Below are positions 24,368 through 32,028 of a stretch of DNA of 64,000 nt, one piece after another; positions within the stretch are counted from its first letter, which is position 1; every line of letters begins with the position of its first letter. The position numbers were made by a program, and so were the translations under genes. The stretch is taken from the NCBI GenBank assembly GCA_900551895.1, contig URXX01000003.1, forward strand, positions 121,366 through 185,365, written 5' to 3'. The stretch is from an uncultured Lachnospiraceae bacterium. Lineage in GTDB: Bacteria > Bacillota > Clostridia > Lachnospirales > Lachnospiraceae. The notes under the pieces are model-generated. The model saw only the letters and a list, made by a program, of their open reading frames with translations. It ran no database searches and had not been told where the DNA came from.

Positions 24368-24607
24368 ATGTATTTAAAACGGTTGAAAGATTTGAGAACT
24401 GACCACGATTTAACACAGGAAAATATGGCTGATATTTTGAAATGTCATCGTGAAGTTTATAGAAGATATGAAAGCGGAATTCGTACGCTTCCCATTGATT
24501 ATCTTGTCACGATTGCCAAATACTATAATACCAGTACAGATTATCTGCTGGAATTGACCGATGTGAAAACACCTTATCCGCAGAAAAAGAAAAATAATAA
24601 AAAGTAG
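24368..24607 (+). CDS. Small XRE-family transcriptional regulator
   Basis: This 79-residue protein is almost entirely a helix-turn-helix domain (LRTDHDLTQENMADILKCHREVYRRYESGIRTLP, then DYLVTIAKYYNTSTDYLLELTD) with a basic tail of PQKKKNNKK. AGAGGTG sets ATG 24368. It lies between the small acidic gene and a convergent Rpn nuclease and probably regulates locally. Confidence 0.85.
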   Translation: MYLKRLKDLRTDHDLTQENMADILKCHREVYRRYESGIRTLPIDYLVTIAKYYNTSTDYLLELTDVKTPYPQKKKNNKK

Positions 24608-24614
24608 TTTTATA

Positions 24615-24646
24615 AAAGGTACTGCCAAAATTTAAGCAGTACCTTT
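24615..24646. terminator. Bidirectional terminator between the XRE gene and the second rpn
   Basis: Eleven-base perfect arms AAAGGTACTGC (24615-24625) and GCAGTACCTTT (24636-24646) enclose a ten-base loop, with a T-rich downstream flank. Confidence 0.8.
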
Positions 24647-24651
24647 GTTCT

Positions 24652-25452
24652 TTAAACCCTCTGAGCAATCTCTTCCTCCAGCATTTCAACCTCTTCTAAA
24701 GTCAGACCAAAATAATTCGCAATTTCTTCTTTTGCTAATTTTCTATCTTTCAACATTTTTAAAGCGATTTCTTTTTTCTCTTCGCTGATTAAATCTTCTA
24801 CAATTTTACACATAGTTGCTACTCCTTTCTCATTTTCCTTAAAATAGCGAGTTCTATCTGCCAACACTTTATAATTCATATCCTTTGGATCTCTACATGA
24901 AAAATCATACATCAACTTTCCTAACGGTGTTTCATCTCTGTACGAACCATTGACATATATAATATGAGATTCATCTTGGAAAGGCTCTCCCGTTTCCTTT
25001 ATTACACGTTCAACGTGATAAATCGGTTGGTTCCCTCTCAAAATATCATTTTCTGTAATAAAAATAACATAAACTTCCGGCAAATCATCAAAATCGGAAC
25101 CCGGAACTAACGAACTAGCATCTACAAGGCTGCTATTATACCTTGCACGCTTTACTCCCGCTCCTTTGTCTGCTCTCTGAACCTCTATATCATATTTCTT
25201 TCCTAATTTATCTATTGCAAGTATATCCAATCTGACAGAGCGACCAAGTAAATTTTTAATCGAATATTGTGTATGTGCTTCTTTCACTTTTAAATCCGGC
25301 TTTTCCATTATGATATGTAAAAGAAGTTCAATACATTCATAGTCATCTTCAAATACTTTACTCATAAAATCATCATCTAACAGGCGGAACTCTTTTATTT
25401 TTTCTAATAATTGTCTTCTCTTACATTCATTCTCCACAATGCATTCCTCCAT
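24652..25452 (-). CDS. Rpn family PD-(D/E)XK nuclease
   Basis: This 266-residue protein has the Rpn core: RLLDDDFMSKVFEDD, SVRLDILAIDKLGKKYDIEVQRA (D...ExQ active site), ARYNSSLVDASSLVPGSDFDDLPEVYVIFITENDI. The end EEIANYFGLTLEEVEMLEEEIAQRV is a small helix-turn-helix-like tail common in this family. It is more distant from the protein at 10.9 kb than recent duplication would give. Such genes are often linked to mobile DNA or phage defence. Confidence 0.87.
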   Translation of the reverse strand: MEECIVENECKRRQLLEKIKEFRLLDDDFMSKVFEDDYECIELLLHIIMEKPDLKVKEAHTQYSIKNLLGRSVRLDILAIDKLGKKYDIEVQRADKGAGVKRARYNSSLVDASSLVPGSDFDDLPEVYVIFITENDILRGNQPIYHVERVIKETGEPFQDESHIIYVNGSYRDETPLGKLMYDFSCRDPKDMNYKVLADRTRYFKENEKGVATMCKIVEDLISEEKKEIALKMLKDRKLAKEEIANYFGLTLEEVEMLEEEIAQRV

Positions 25453-25587
25453 ATCCGCATTTACTTATCCTTATCTTATCATTTCCTTTTTTATATTTCA
25501 ATACCAGCCTGTACCCGTTCACGACAAATGAGTTACATTCTTTCTTATATGTATGTTCTCCTATACGTACACCATAAAATTCCACAC

Positions 25588-25626
25588 AAAAAAATCGCAA
25601 CCCCCGATTTCTCAAGAATTGCGATC
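25588..25626 (-). terminator. Terminator of the tRNA operon
   Basis: On the minus strand ATCGCAA (25619-25625) pairs with TTGCGAT (25594-25600), followed by a run of seven T. It lies eight bases beyond tRNA-Leu. Confidence 0.75.
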
Positions 25627-25633
25627 TCTATAC

Positions 25634-25714
25634 TGCGGATGACAGGAATCGAACCTGCACGGTCTCCCACTAGATCCTAAGTCTAGCGCGTCTGCCAGTT
25701 CCGCCACATCCGCA
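25634..25714 (-). tRNA. tRNA-Leu (anticodon TAG)
   Basis: The 81-base gene folds with acceptor TGCGGAT/ATCCGCA, anticodon loop CTTAGGA (anticodon TAG), a class II variable arm and the T arm GTTCGATTC. The 3' CCA is not encoded. It is the last of seven tRNAs. Confidence 0.95.
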
Positions 25715-25777
25715 TATTAGACTTTCAAGAATTTCTCCTTAAAATAAATATGAACAAACTTTCGCTTGTTCATCAAG

Positions 25778-25850
25778 TGAAGCATCGGGGATTCGAACCC
25801 CGGACAACTTGATTAAAAGTCAAGTGCTCTACCGACTGAGCTAATGCTCC
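25778..25850 (-). tRNA. tRNA-Lys (anticodon TTT)
   Basis: The 73-base gene has acceptor GGAGCAT with ATGCTTC, anticodon loop CTTTTAA and T arm GGTTCGAATCC. Discriminator A; no encoded CCA. Confidence 0.95.
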
Positions 25851-25859
25851 ATATACTAT

Positions 25860-25931
25860 CTGGGCTAGTTGGATTCGAACCAACGAATGCAGGAGTCAAA
25901 GTCCTGTGCCTTACCGCTTGGCGATAGCCCA
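25860..25931 (-). tRNA. tRNA-Gln (anticodon TTG)
   Basis: The 72-base gene has acceptor TGGGCTA/TAGCCCA, anticodon loop CTTTGAC (TTG) and T arm GGTTCGAATCC. Confidence 0.95.
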
Positions 25932-25942
25932 CTATATTTGAG

Positions 25943-26017
25943 GGTGGATAGTGGGACTCGAACCCACGATATCCAGAACCACAATCTGGCGCGCTAACCA
26001 ACTGCACCATACCCACC
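25943..26017 (-). tRNA. tRNA-His (anticodon GTG)
   Basis: The 75-base gene has anticodon loop TTGTGGT (GTG), acceptor GTGGGTA/TATCCAC with an encoded extra G at -1 opposite C73, the histidine identity element. Confidence 0.95.
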
Positions 26018-26023
26018 ACAAAG

Positions 26024-26097
<74 letters not shown>

Positions 26098-26144
26098 ATA
26101 TGCTTGTCTTAAAGTAATTTCTTATATTAAATTGGCTTTAAGAA

Positions 26145-26215
26145 AGCGGGTGATGGGAATCGAACCCACGTATCCAGCTTGGAAGGCTGGTGTTCTACCA
26201 TTGAACTACACCCGC
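26145..26215 (-). tRNA. tRNA-Gly (anticodon TCC)
   Basis: The 71-base gene has acceptor GCGGGTG/CACCCGC, anticodon loop CTTCCAA (TCC) and T arm GGTTCGATTCC. Confidence 0.95.
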
Positions 26216-26219
26216 AAAA

Positions 26220-26294
26220 TCGGGGTGACAGGATTCGAACCTGCGACCTCCTGGTCCCAAACCAGGCGCTCTAGCCAAACTGAGCCACACCCCG
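26220..26294 (-). tRNA. tRNA-Pro (anticodon TGG)
   Basis: The 75-base gene has acceptor CGGGGTG/CACCCCG, anticodon loop TTTGGGA (TGG) and T arm GGTTCGAATCC. It is the first tRNA of the operon. Confidence 0.95.
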
Positions 26295-26334
26295 ATGTAA
26301 AGTTTTTTGCTGTCATCTCCGTGACACAATGGTT

Positions 26335-26363
26335 ATTATATATGCTGCTATAAGAAATGTCAA
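26335..26363 (-). promoter_or_regulatory. Consensus promoter of the seven-tRNA operon
   Basis: On the minus strand TTGACA (26358-26363), a 17-base spacer and TATAAT (26335-26340) match the sigma-A consensus in all twelve positions, as expected for a stable-RNA operon. The rest of 26295-26497 is A/T-rich and holds an imperfect hairpin at 26426-26458 that may end the phosphodiesterase transcript. Confidence 0.85.
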
Positions 26364-26497
26364 CAACTTTTTTTATTTTTTTCACATTTTTTTATTTTAG
26401 ACTTTTCCAACACTAAAATCGACACCCGAAAACCGCCTATTTACAAGGAGTTTCGGGATTCTATGCCGATTTAAGTTTTTATTCATTTCATCATTTT

Positions 26498-26977
26498 TTA
26501 AATATAGTGCAGTTCATATTCTACGGAATTATCTTCATGAATTTCCATAATAATATAACTTGCTCTTCGTCCTTTTTGTCTCGGATAAGAGAGGCTTCCC
26601 GGATTTAGCACGGTAATCTTCTCGCCAATATCAAGATAAGGTATGTGCGTATGTCCGAACATAACAATATCCGCCCCTCTCGAAATTCCCTCTTCTTTAA
26701 CTCGTTCCGCTCCGGCGTACACATAATAATAATGTCCGTGCGTCATAAAAATTCGATGATTTCCTAATCGAATTTCCTCTTCCTTATTTAATCGTGAGAA
26801 AAAATCATTATTTCCTGCGACAATCCGTACCGGACAGTCTGCAACGGCTTCGATATAATCTTCCCCACCTTCCACATCGCCCATATGCAAAAGTAAATCA
26901 ATTTTCCCCGCCTGTTCTAATGCCATGTCTAAATTTCTATGTAATCCGTGTGTATCACTTACAATCAAAACTCTCAT
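26498..26977 (-). CDS. MJ0936/YfcE-like metallophosphodiesterase
   Basis: This 159-residue calcineurin-like enzyme has VSDTHGLHRNL, LLHMGDVEGGE, AGNNDF, THGHYYYV, GHTHIPY and NPGSLSYPR. It is the compact form often found next to rdgB. ATG 26977 begins four bases after rdgB ends, so it is co-translated. Broad phosphodiesterase activity is known for relatives; the cellular substrate is not. Confidence 0.9.
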   Translation of the reverse strand: MRVLIVSDTHGLHRNLDMALEQAGKIDLLLHMGDVEGGEDYIEAVADCPVRIVAGNNDFFSRLNKEEEIRLGNHRIFMTHGHYYYVYAGAERVKEEGISRGADIVMFGHTHIPYLDIGEKITVLNPGSLSYPRQKGRRASYIIMEIHEDNSVEYELHYI

Positions 26978-26981
26978 TTTA

Positions 26982-27581
26982 TTATCCCAACTTTTTCTCC
27001 ATAATCGTGCGCATAGCACGAAGTGCTTTTCCTCTATGACTTAATTCATTCTTTTTCTCTGGCTCTAATTCTGCCGTAGTACATTTATATTCCGGTAAAT
27101 AGAAAATCGGATCATATCCAAATCCGTTTTTTCCCACTATTTCGTGACCGATAATACCTTCAATCGTACCTCTTGCCGTTTCCACCGTTCCGTCTGGAAA
27201 TACACAGGCTATAACACATACAAAACGTGCAGTACGTTTTTCGTCCGGAACTCCTTCCAAGCGATCCAATAACATCTGATTTTTAATATCATAGAAAGTG
27301 TCCACTCCCGCATATCGAGCCGAATAAATTCCCGGCTCTTTATTCAGATAATCGATTTCCAGCCCCGAATCATCAGCCAAAACAATATCACCTGTCATTT
27401 TTGCAATGGCAGTTGCTTTGATAATCGCATTTTCCTCAAATGTACTTCCGTCCTCCACGATGTCAATATCAATTCCCGCCTCTTTCATCGAGCGAATCGG
27501 CATTCCCAAATCCGCTAAAATCATACGGATTTCTTTCATCTTATTTTCATTTCCCGTAGCAAATAAAATTCCGTTACTCAT
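26982..27581 (-). CDS. rdgB: XTP/dITP diphosphatase (non-canonical purine NTP pyrophosphatase)
   Basis: This 199-residue HAM1-family enzyme hydrolyses ITP, dITP and XTP to keep damaged purines out of nucleic acids. Motifs are FATGNENKMKEI, STFEENAIIKATA, VLADDSGLEIDYLNKEPGIYSARYAG and NGFGYDPIFYLPE. Standard length. It overlaps the upstream methyltransferase gene by 8 bases. Confidence 0.95.
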   Translation of the reverse strand: MSNGILFATGNENKMKEIRMILADLGMPIRSMKEAGIDIDIVEDGSTFEENAIIKATAIAKMTGDIVLADDSGLEIDYLNKEPGIYSARYAGVDTFYDIKNQMLLDRLEGVPDEKRTARFVCVIACVFPDGTVETARGTIEGIIGHEIVGKNGFGYDPIFYLPEYKCTTAELEPEKKNELSHRGKALRAMRTIMEKKLG

Positions 27582-28737
27582 TTGTATCCTCCTTCTGTTT
27601 TTTCGGTGGTTTCGGTCCTAAAAACTGGTAAAAATATGTTTTTAACATACCGTTATAAATTTTTCTGTTTTTGTCGGCTTTACGACCAAAATATTTCTCC
27701 GTATCTTCATAACTCGTAATCATATACGCAGACCAACTGTCTAACTTTCTGAAACTTTCTCCAAATTCTCCATATAACTGTGGCAAATCTTTCTTTTCTT
27801 CCAACCTTTCCCCATAAGGCGGATTTGTAATGATGAAACCATATTTTTTCGGATGACGCAGATCTTTAACTGCCCTCTCCTGAAAATGTATCAGATGCTC
27901 CACTCCTGCCTCTCTCGCATTTTCTCTTGCTGCCTTAATAACAGCTTTGTCAATATCGTAACCTTGAATATCAACTTCAATATCATCGTTCACTAAATCA
28001 TTCGCCTCATTAACCGCATCATACCATGCTTTCTTCGGTATAAAGTTTGTCCACTCTTCTGCTGTGAAGGAACGGTTCATACCCGGCGCAATGTTCGCCG
28101 CAATCATCGCCGCCTCAATCGGAAATGTACCGCTGCCGCAAAATGGATCGACAAAAATTCTATCTTTTTTCCACGGTGTCAGCATAATAAGCGCTGCCGC
28201 CAGCGTTTCTGTAATAGGGGCTTTGCTGGATAACTGTCTATATCCTCTTTTATGTAAAGAAACACCCGATGTATCCAATCCCACCGTTACAATATCCTTT
28301 TTGATAAATACACGGACAGGATAAGACGCTCCGCTTTCCTCGAACCAATCCACATGATAATGTTCTTTCAAACGGTTTACCATTGCTTTTTTCATAATAG
28401 ATTGAATATCTGAAGGGCTGAATAATTTACTCTTAACGGACGCAGCCTTCGTAACCCAAAACTTGCCGTCCTTAGCAATATACTTCTCCCATTCAATCTG
28501 TTTTGTCTTTTGAAATAATTCTTCAAACGTAGTCGCTTTAAACGAGCCTACTTTCAGCAAAACCCTTTCCGCCGTTCTTAAGAAAATATTTGCACGACAA
28601 ATGGCTTCCGCATCACCGTAAAACGAAACCCTCCCATCTTCCACAACGGAAATTTCATATCCCAAATCCTGCACTTCTCGTTTCAGTACAGATTCCAGCC
28701 CGAAATGACAAGGGGCAATCAACTCTATTTTTTCCAT
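27574..28737 (-). CDS. THUMP-domain rRNA guanine-N2 methyltransferase (RlmL/YpsC-like)
   Basis: This 387-residue protein has an N-terminal ferredoxin-like/THUMP region (to about residue 155) and a SAM methyltransferase with VDPFCGSGTFPIEAAMIA and the catalytic ITNPPYGERL. It corresponds to the first half of E. coli RlmL or B. subtilis YpsC, which act on 23S rRNA. ATG 28737 follows GGAGG. It is first in a unit with rdgB and the phosphodiesterase. Confidence 0.9.
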   Translation of the reverse strand: MEKIELIAPCHFGLESVLKREVQDLGYEISVVEDGRVSFYGDAEAICRANIFLRTAERVLLKVGSFKATTFEELFQKTKQIEWEKYIAKDGKFWVTKAASVKSKLFSPSDIQSIMKKAMVNRLKEHYHVDWFEESGASYPVRVFIKKDIVTVGLDTSGVSLHKRGYRQLSSKAPITETLAAALIMLTPWKKDRIFVDPFCGSGTFPIEAAMIAANIAPGMNRSFTAEEWTNFIPKKAWYDAVNEANDLVNDDIEVDIQGYDIDKAVIKAARENAREAGVEHLIHFQERAVKDLRHPKKYGFIITNPPYGERLEEKKDLPQLYGEFGESFRKLDSWSAYMITSYEDTEKYFGRKADKNRKIYNGMLKTYFYQFLGPKPPKKQKEDTNE

Positions 28738-28794
28738 ATATACCTCCAATTTTCTCTACTTCCTATATTATTGGAAATTGCCTTATATGTCAAA

Positions 28795-28822
28795 TGGGGA
28801 CGCCATATTTTTAGCGTCCCCA
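28795..28822. terminator. Hairpin terminator downstream of the small Asn/Lys-rich gene
   Basis: GGGGACGC (28797-28804) and GCGTCCCC (28814-28821) form a strong 8-bp stem with an A/T-rich loop. The T tract on the minus strand is short. Confidence 0.6.
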
Positions 28823-28830
28823 CCTGAAAA

Positions 28831-28986
28831 TTAGTTGTTGTCATACTCGCTTGACTGTGCGTTGTTCATTTTGTTTTTTGATGCATTTGTGTTCTTGTTT
28901 GAAGTTTTGTTTTTCTTACTTTCGTAATCCGCCTCTGATGAATATGCGTTTTTTGTTTTGTTGTTTGTTGCATTTGTTTTTGCCAT
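28831..28986 (-). CDS. Small Asn/Lys/Ser-rich protein
   Basis: This 51-residue hydrophilic protein has a strong GGAGGAAG site before ATG 28986. It contains two related segments, NAYSSEADYESKKNK and NAQSSEYDNN. Low-complexity, Asn-rich composition with NAxSSE repeats recalls gamma-type small acid-soluble spore proteins, but this is only a resemblance. It is a single gene ended by a strong hairpin. Confidence 0.6.
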   Translation of the reverse strand: MAKTNATNNKTKNAYSSEADYESKKNKTSNKNTNASKNKMNNAQSSEYDNN

Positions 28987-29131
28987 TGTTACTTCCTCCT
29001 CATCCTTTTGTTTCTCAAAATACATTTTGTAAATCGTATTGTACTTTGATTACACAAGTATTATATCTTTAAATTACCGTTTCTATTCATTACATAAAAA
29101 ATAAGAACCTTAACTTTTTTTTAAGTTTTTC

Positions 29132-29160
29132 TTGCTTTTTTTACCATTTTATATTATACT
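29132..29160 (+). promoter_or_regulatory. Promoter of the candidate C-rich small RNA
   Basis: TTGCTT (29132-29137), a 17-base spacer and TATACT (29155-29160) precede a region with no open frame and a strong terminator 70 bases on. Confidence 0.6.
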
Positions 29161-29165
29161 AACCC

Positions 29166-29245
29166 ATGTAGAAATTATTTCTACAACCCCTTATTAATTA
29201 TTTATACTCCCCTCGAAAGACCGATAGCTCCCCTATCGGTCTTTT
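29166..29245 (+). ncRNA. Candidate small regulatory RNA with C-rich unpaired segments
   Basis: The predicted transcript of about 80 nt has a perfect hairpin GTAGAAA-TTA-TTTCTAC (29169-29185) and ends in a strong terminator, AAAGACCGATAG (29217-29228) with CTATCGGTCTTT (29233-29244). Between and within them are three CCCC or CTCCC stretches (29187-29190, 29209-29212, terminator loop 29229-29233). C-rich loops that pair with Shine-Dalgarno sequences are typical of Firmicute trans-acting sRNAs. No open frame with a ribosome site lies here. The rest of 28987-29319 shows only this and a second hairpin. Confidence 0.55.
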
Positions 29246-29281
29246 ACATCATAAGAGAGTATAATATGTGCTATGGAAAGA

Positions 29282-29321
29282 CGGCAGGTCATATCTAAAC
29301 GATACAACCTGCCGCCTTTTT
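29282..29321. terminator. Hairpin terminator near the end of the DUF1700 gene
   Basis: CGGCAGGT (29282-29289) pairs with ACCTGCCG (29307-29314), followed by CCTTTTTA on the plus strand. On the minus strand it would end the DUF1700 transcript less efficiently. A TATAAT at 29260-29265 just upstream could start a very short plus-strand RNA, but no -35 box is seen. Confidence 0.6.
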
Positions 29322-29757
29322 ATTTCTTTTTGAAAAGTTTAATCAAAAACATAACTGCCAAAAACGGTATCAGTATAGGCAATACCAATCTCACCACACC
29401 GACTAAAAGTGTTCCGATAAGAAATCCAAAACCTAAAACGATAAGAATAAGCAGCAACTTCTTCCACCATGTGTCCAAACCGAAAATATGTACTTTATTT
29501 TGCTGTTCTTCGCATCGGTTCACATTATCCTCCACTGTACCTTCATATGTCTGTTCACCGCTCGGAGATTCAATTAAAGTCTTGGCAATAATCCACGGAT
29601 CTCCCAGTTCTTCTATAACTTCTTTTTCCGTTCTTCCCTTTTTTACTTCATCTTCAATATATGTCTTGTAGTACTGTATATTGTCTTTTATCGCCTGTTC
29701 ACTCATATTTCCTTCGAGGGCTTCCCGAAGACTGCTTAAAAACTTATTGTGATACAT
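29320..29757 (-). CDS. DUF1700/HAAS-domain membrane protein
   Basis: This 145-residue protein begins with a helical HAAS domain (FLSSLREALEGNMSEQAIKDNIQYYKTYIEDEV, then EKEVIEELGDPWIIAKTLI) and ends with two transmembrane helices (LLLILIVLGFGFLIGTLLV, PILIPFLAVMFLIKLF). HAAS proteins usually pair with PadR regulators; none is adjacent. It follows glnN by 18 bases and may be its operon partner. Confidence 0.85.
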   Translation of the reverse strand: MYHNKFLSSLREALEGNMSEQAIKDNIQYYKTYIEDEVKKGRTEKEVIEELGDPWIIAKTLIESPSGEQTYEGTVEDNVNRCEEQQNKVHIFGLDTWWKKLLLILIVLGFGFLIGTLLVGVVRLVLPILIPFLAVMFLIKLFKKK

Positions 29758-29775
29758 TCTCTAACTCACTTTCTT

Positions 29776-31887
29776 TTATACTTCAAACATTAAGTCACCA
29801 TAAGATGGCATCGGCCAAACATCTTTCGCCACTATCATCTCTAATTTATCCACAGGATCGCGAAGTGCCTGCATCGCCGGAGATACTTCCTCGTAGAACC
29901 AAAACGCCTGCTCTTTTCCTTCCTCTTTTTCCTGTGCCTCATTTGTCACTACACCCAGTTTGACAAGCGCTTCTTTTGCTTCTTTTAACAGTCTTGAAAC
30001 TTCATTTAAAACTTCAGACTGTACTTCCGCATCCGCTCCCGCTTCTCTTACGGCAATAACCGTATCTGCCAACTGTTTTGTATATTTTACAACGGCGGGA
30101 AGAATATGCTTGCTTGCAATATCAATCATGGCTCTTGCCTCAATGTTAAGGGCTTTCGCATATGTTTCATACTGAATTTCTGCACGGGATTCCAATTCCG
30201 CTCTCGTAAATACGTTGAATTTTTCAAATAATTTTACTGCCTTGTCCGAAACCATAGCATCAATGGATTCCACCATTGATTTCAAATTCGGAAGTCCTCT
30301 TCTCTTTGCCTCTTCCACCCATTCTTCAGAATAGCCGTTTCCGTTAAATACGATTCTCTGATGTTTAATCGCATATTCCTTAATCAAATCGTGTACTGCC
30401 AAATCAAAATCTTCCGCTTTTTCCAAAATATCGCAGGCATCACAAAATGCATCCGCTACGATTGTATTGATTACAACATTCGGTGCAGCGACAGAATCTC
30501 TTGAACCTACCATACGGAATTCAAATTTATTGTTTGTAAATGCAAACGGAGATGTTCTGTTTCTGTCCGTTGCATCTTTTGCAAGATTTGGAAGAGTACG
30601 CACACCTGTTTCTAATTTTCCCGATTTCAAACTATGTGTAGCAGAACCCGTAGATACAAGTTGCTCTAATACGTCCTCCAACTGTTCTCCTAAAAATACG
30701 GAAATAATTGCCGGCGGCGCTTCCGCTGCTCCTAAACGGTGGTCGTTTCCCGGATCTGCTGCGGACTCTCTCAATAATTCCGCATATGTATCCACCGCTC
30801 TTAACACACACATTAAGATAAAGAGGAACTGAATATTTTCGTGAGGAGTTTTTCCCGGCTCTAATAAATTCTTTCCGTCATCTGTTGTTAAAGACCAGTT
30901 ATTGTGCTTGCCCGAACCATTTACCCCCGCAAACGGTTTCTCATGGAGAAGACAGTGTAACCCGTGTCTTGCCGCTACTTTTTTCAACACTTCCATAATT
31001 AACTGATTATGGTCTACCGCCACATTGCACTGTGCGTAAATCGGCGCAAGTTCGTGCTGTGCCGGTGCAGCCTCATTGTGCTGTGTCTTTGCGGAAACAC
31101 CCAGTTTCCATAATTCTTCGTTGACATCTTTCATATACGCCGCAATTCTCTCGCGAATACTTCCAAAATAATGGTCGTCCAACTCCTGTCCCTTAGGAGG
31201 CATTGCCCCAAACAGAGTTCTTCCCGTAAATACTAAATCTTTTCTTTTTAAATATTTTTCTCTGTCAACCAAGAAATATTCCTGCTCCGGACCTACTGAT
31301 GCAATAACTCTCTTCGATGTTATATTTCCAAATAAGCGGAGCAAACGCAGTGTCTGCTTGTTTAACGCTTCCATAGAACGAAGCAATGGAGTTTTCTGAT
31401 CGAGTGCCTCTCCTGTGTATGAGCAGAATGCTGTCGGAATACACAAAGTCGCCCCGCCTGCATCCTGACGCACAAATGCCGGCGATGTACAATCCCACGC
31501 CGTATATCCTCTCGCCTCAAATGTGGCGCGAAGTCCTCCTGACGGAAATGAAGATGCATCCGGCTCTCCTTTAATCAATTCTTTTCCCGAAAAACTCATA
31601 AGAACTTTCCCATTAGGCATCGGTGCGGAAATGAAAGAATCATGCTTTTCAGCAGTTACCCCCGTCAAAGGCTGAAACCAGTGTGTGTAGTGCGTTGCAC
31701 CTTTTTCAATAGCCCATTCTTTCATCTCATGTGCGATAACATCCGCAGTTGCGAGATCTAACTCTTTTCCGTCCTCAATCGTTTTCTTTAAATCCTTATA
31801 TATTTTCTTAGGCAGTCTTTCCTGCATAACTGTATCATTAAATACATTTTCCCCAAAAATCTCTGCTACATTAACGAACTCGTTCAT
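29776..31887 (-). CDS. glnN: Glutamine synthetase type III
   Basis: This 703-residue enzyme makes glutamine from glutamate, ammonia and ATP. The type III form is shown by its length and by FPSGGLRATFEARGYTAWD, SVGPEQEYFLVD, TQHNEAAPAQHELAPIYA, GSGKHNNWSLTTDDGKNLLEPG and RNRTSPFAFTNNKFEFRMVGS. ATG 31887 is chosen for the GGAAGAGGAG site and family N terminus; the frame runs open about 40 codons further up without a site. A possible promoter on the minus strand is TTGCAA, 17 bases, TATCGT near 31930-31965. Confidence 0.94.
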   Translation of the reverse strand: MNEFVNVAEIFGENVFNDTVMQERLPKKIYKDLKKTIEDGKELDLATADVIAHEMKEWAIEKGATHYTHWFQPLTGVTAEKHDSFISAPMPNGKVLMSFSGKELIKGEPDASSFPSGGLRATFEARGYTAWDCTSPAFVRQDAGGATLCIPTAFCSYTGEALDQKTPLLRSMEALNKQTLRLLRLFGNITSKRVIASVGPEQEYFLVDREKYLKRKDLVFTGRTLFGAMPPKGQELDDHYFGSIRERIAAYMKDVNEELWKLGVSAKTQHNEAAPAQHELAPIYAQCNVAVDHNQLIMEVLKKVAARHGLHCLLHEKPFAGVNGSGKHNNWSLTTDDGKNLLEPGKTPHENIQFLFILMCVLRAVDTYAELLRESAADPGNDHRLGAAEAPPAIISVFLGEQLEDVLEQLVSTGSATHSLKSGKLETGVRTLPNLAKDATDRNRTSPFAFTNNKFEFRMVGSRDSVAAPNVVINTIVADAFCDACDILEKAEDFDLAVHDLIKEYAIKHQRIVFNGNGYSEEWVEEAKRRGLPNLKSMVESIDAMVSDKAVKLFEKFNVFTRAELESRAEIQYETYAKALNIEARAMIDIASKHILPAVVKYTKQLADTVIAVREAGADAEVQSEVLNEVSRLLKEAKEALVKLGVVTNEAQEKEEGKEQAFWFYEEVSPAMQALRDPVDKLEMIVAKDVWPMPSYGDLMFEV

Positions 31888-31977
31888 TTTCTCCTCTTCC
31901 TCCAACGTATACGCAAATTTACTTATACGATACCCTACTTTTTTTCTTTTTGCAAGGTTTTCTTCGCGGAAAAAGGG

Positions 31978-32012
31978 ATAGAAAAAGAGATGCGGTCTAT
32001 ACCACATCTCCT
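31978..32012 (-). terminator. Terminator of fba
   Basis: On the minus strand GGAGATGTGGT pairs with ACCGCATCTC across an ATAG loop (31987-32012), with one internal mismatch, followed by TTTTTC. Confidence 0.8.
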
Positions 32013-32028
32013 TCTGTTCGTATTATTC

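Noticed and set aside
29169..29185. GTAGAAA-TTA-TTTCTAC hairpin, resembling a type V CRISPR repeat stem
   Set aside because: It occurs once, there are no spacers or repeats, and no cas genes are present; it is better explained as a hairpin of the candidate sRNA.
31888..32007. N-terminal extension of glutamine synthetase
   Set aside because: The extension has no ribosome site, overlaps the fba terminator and does not match the family start.
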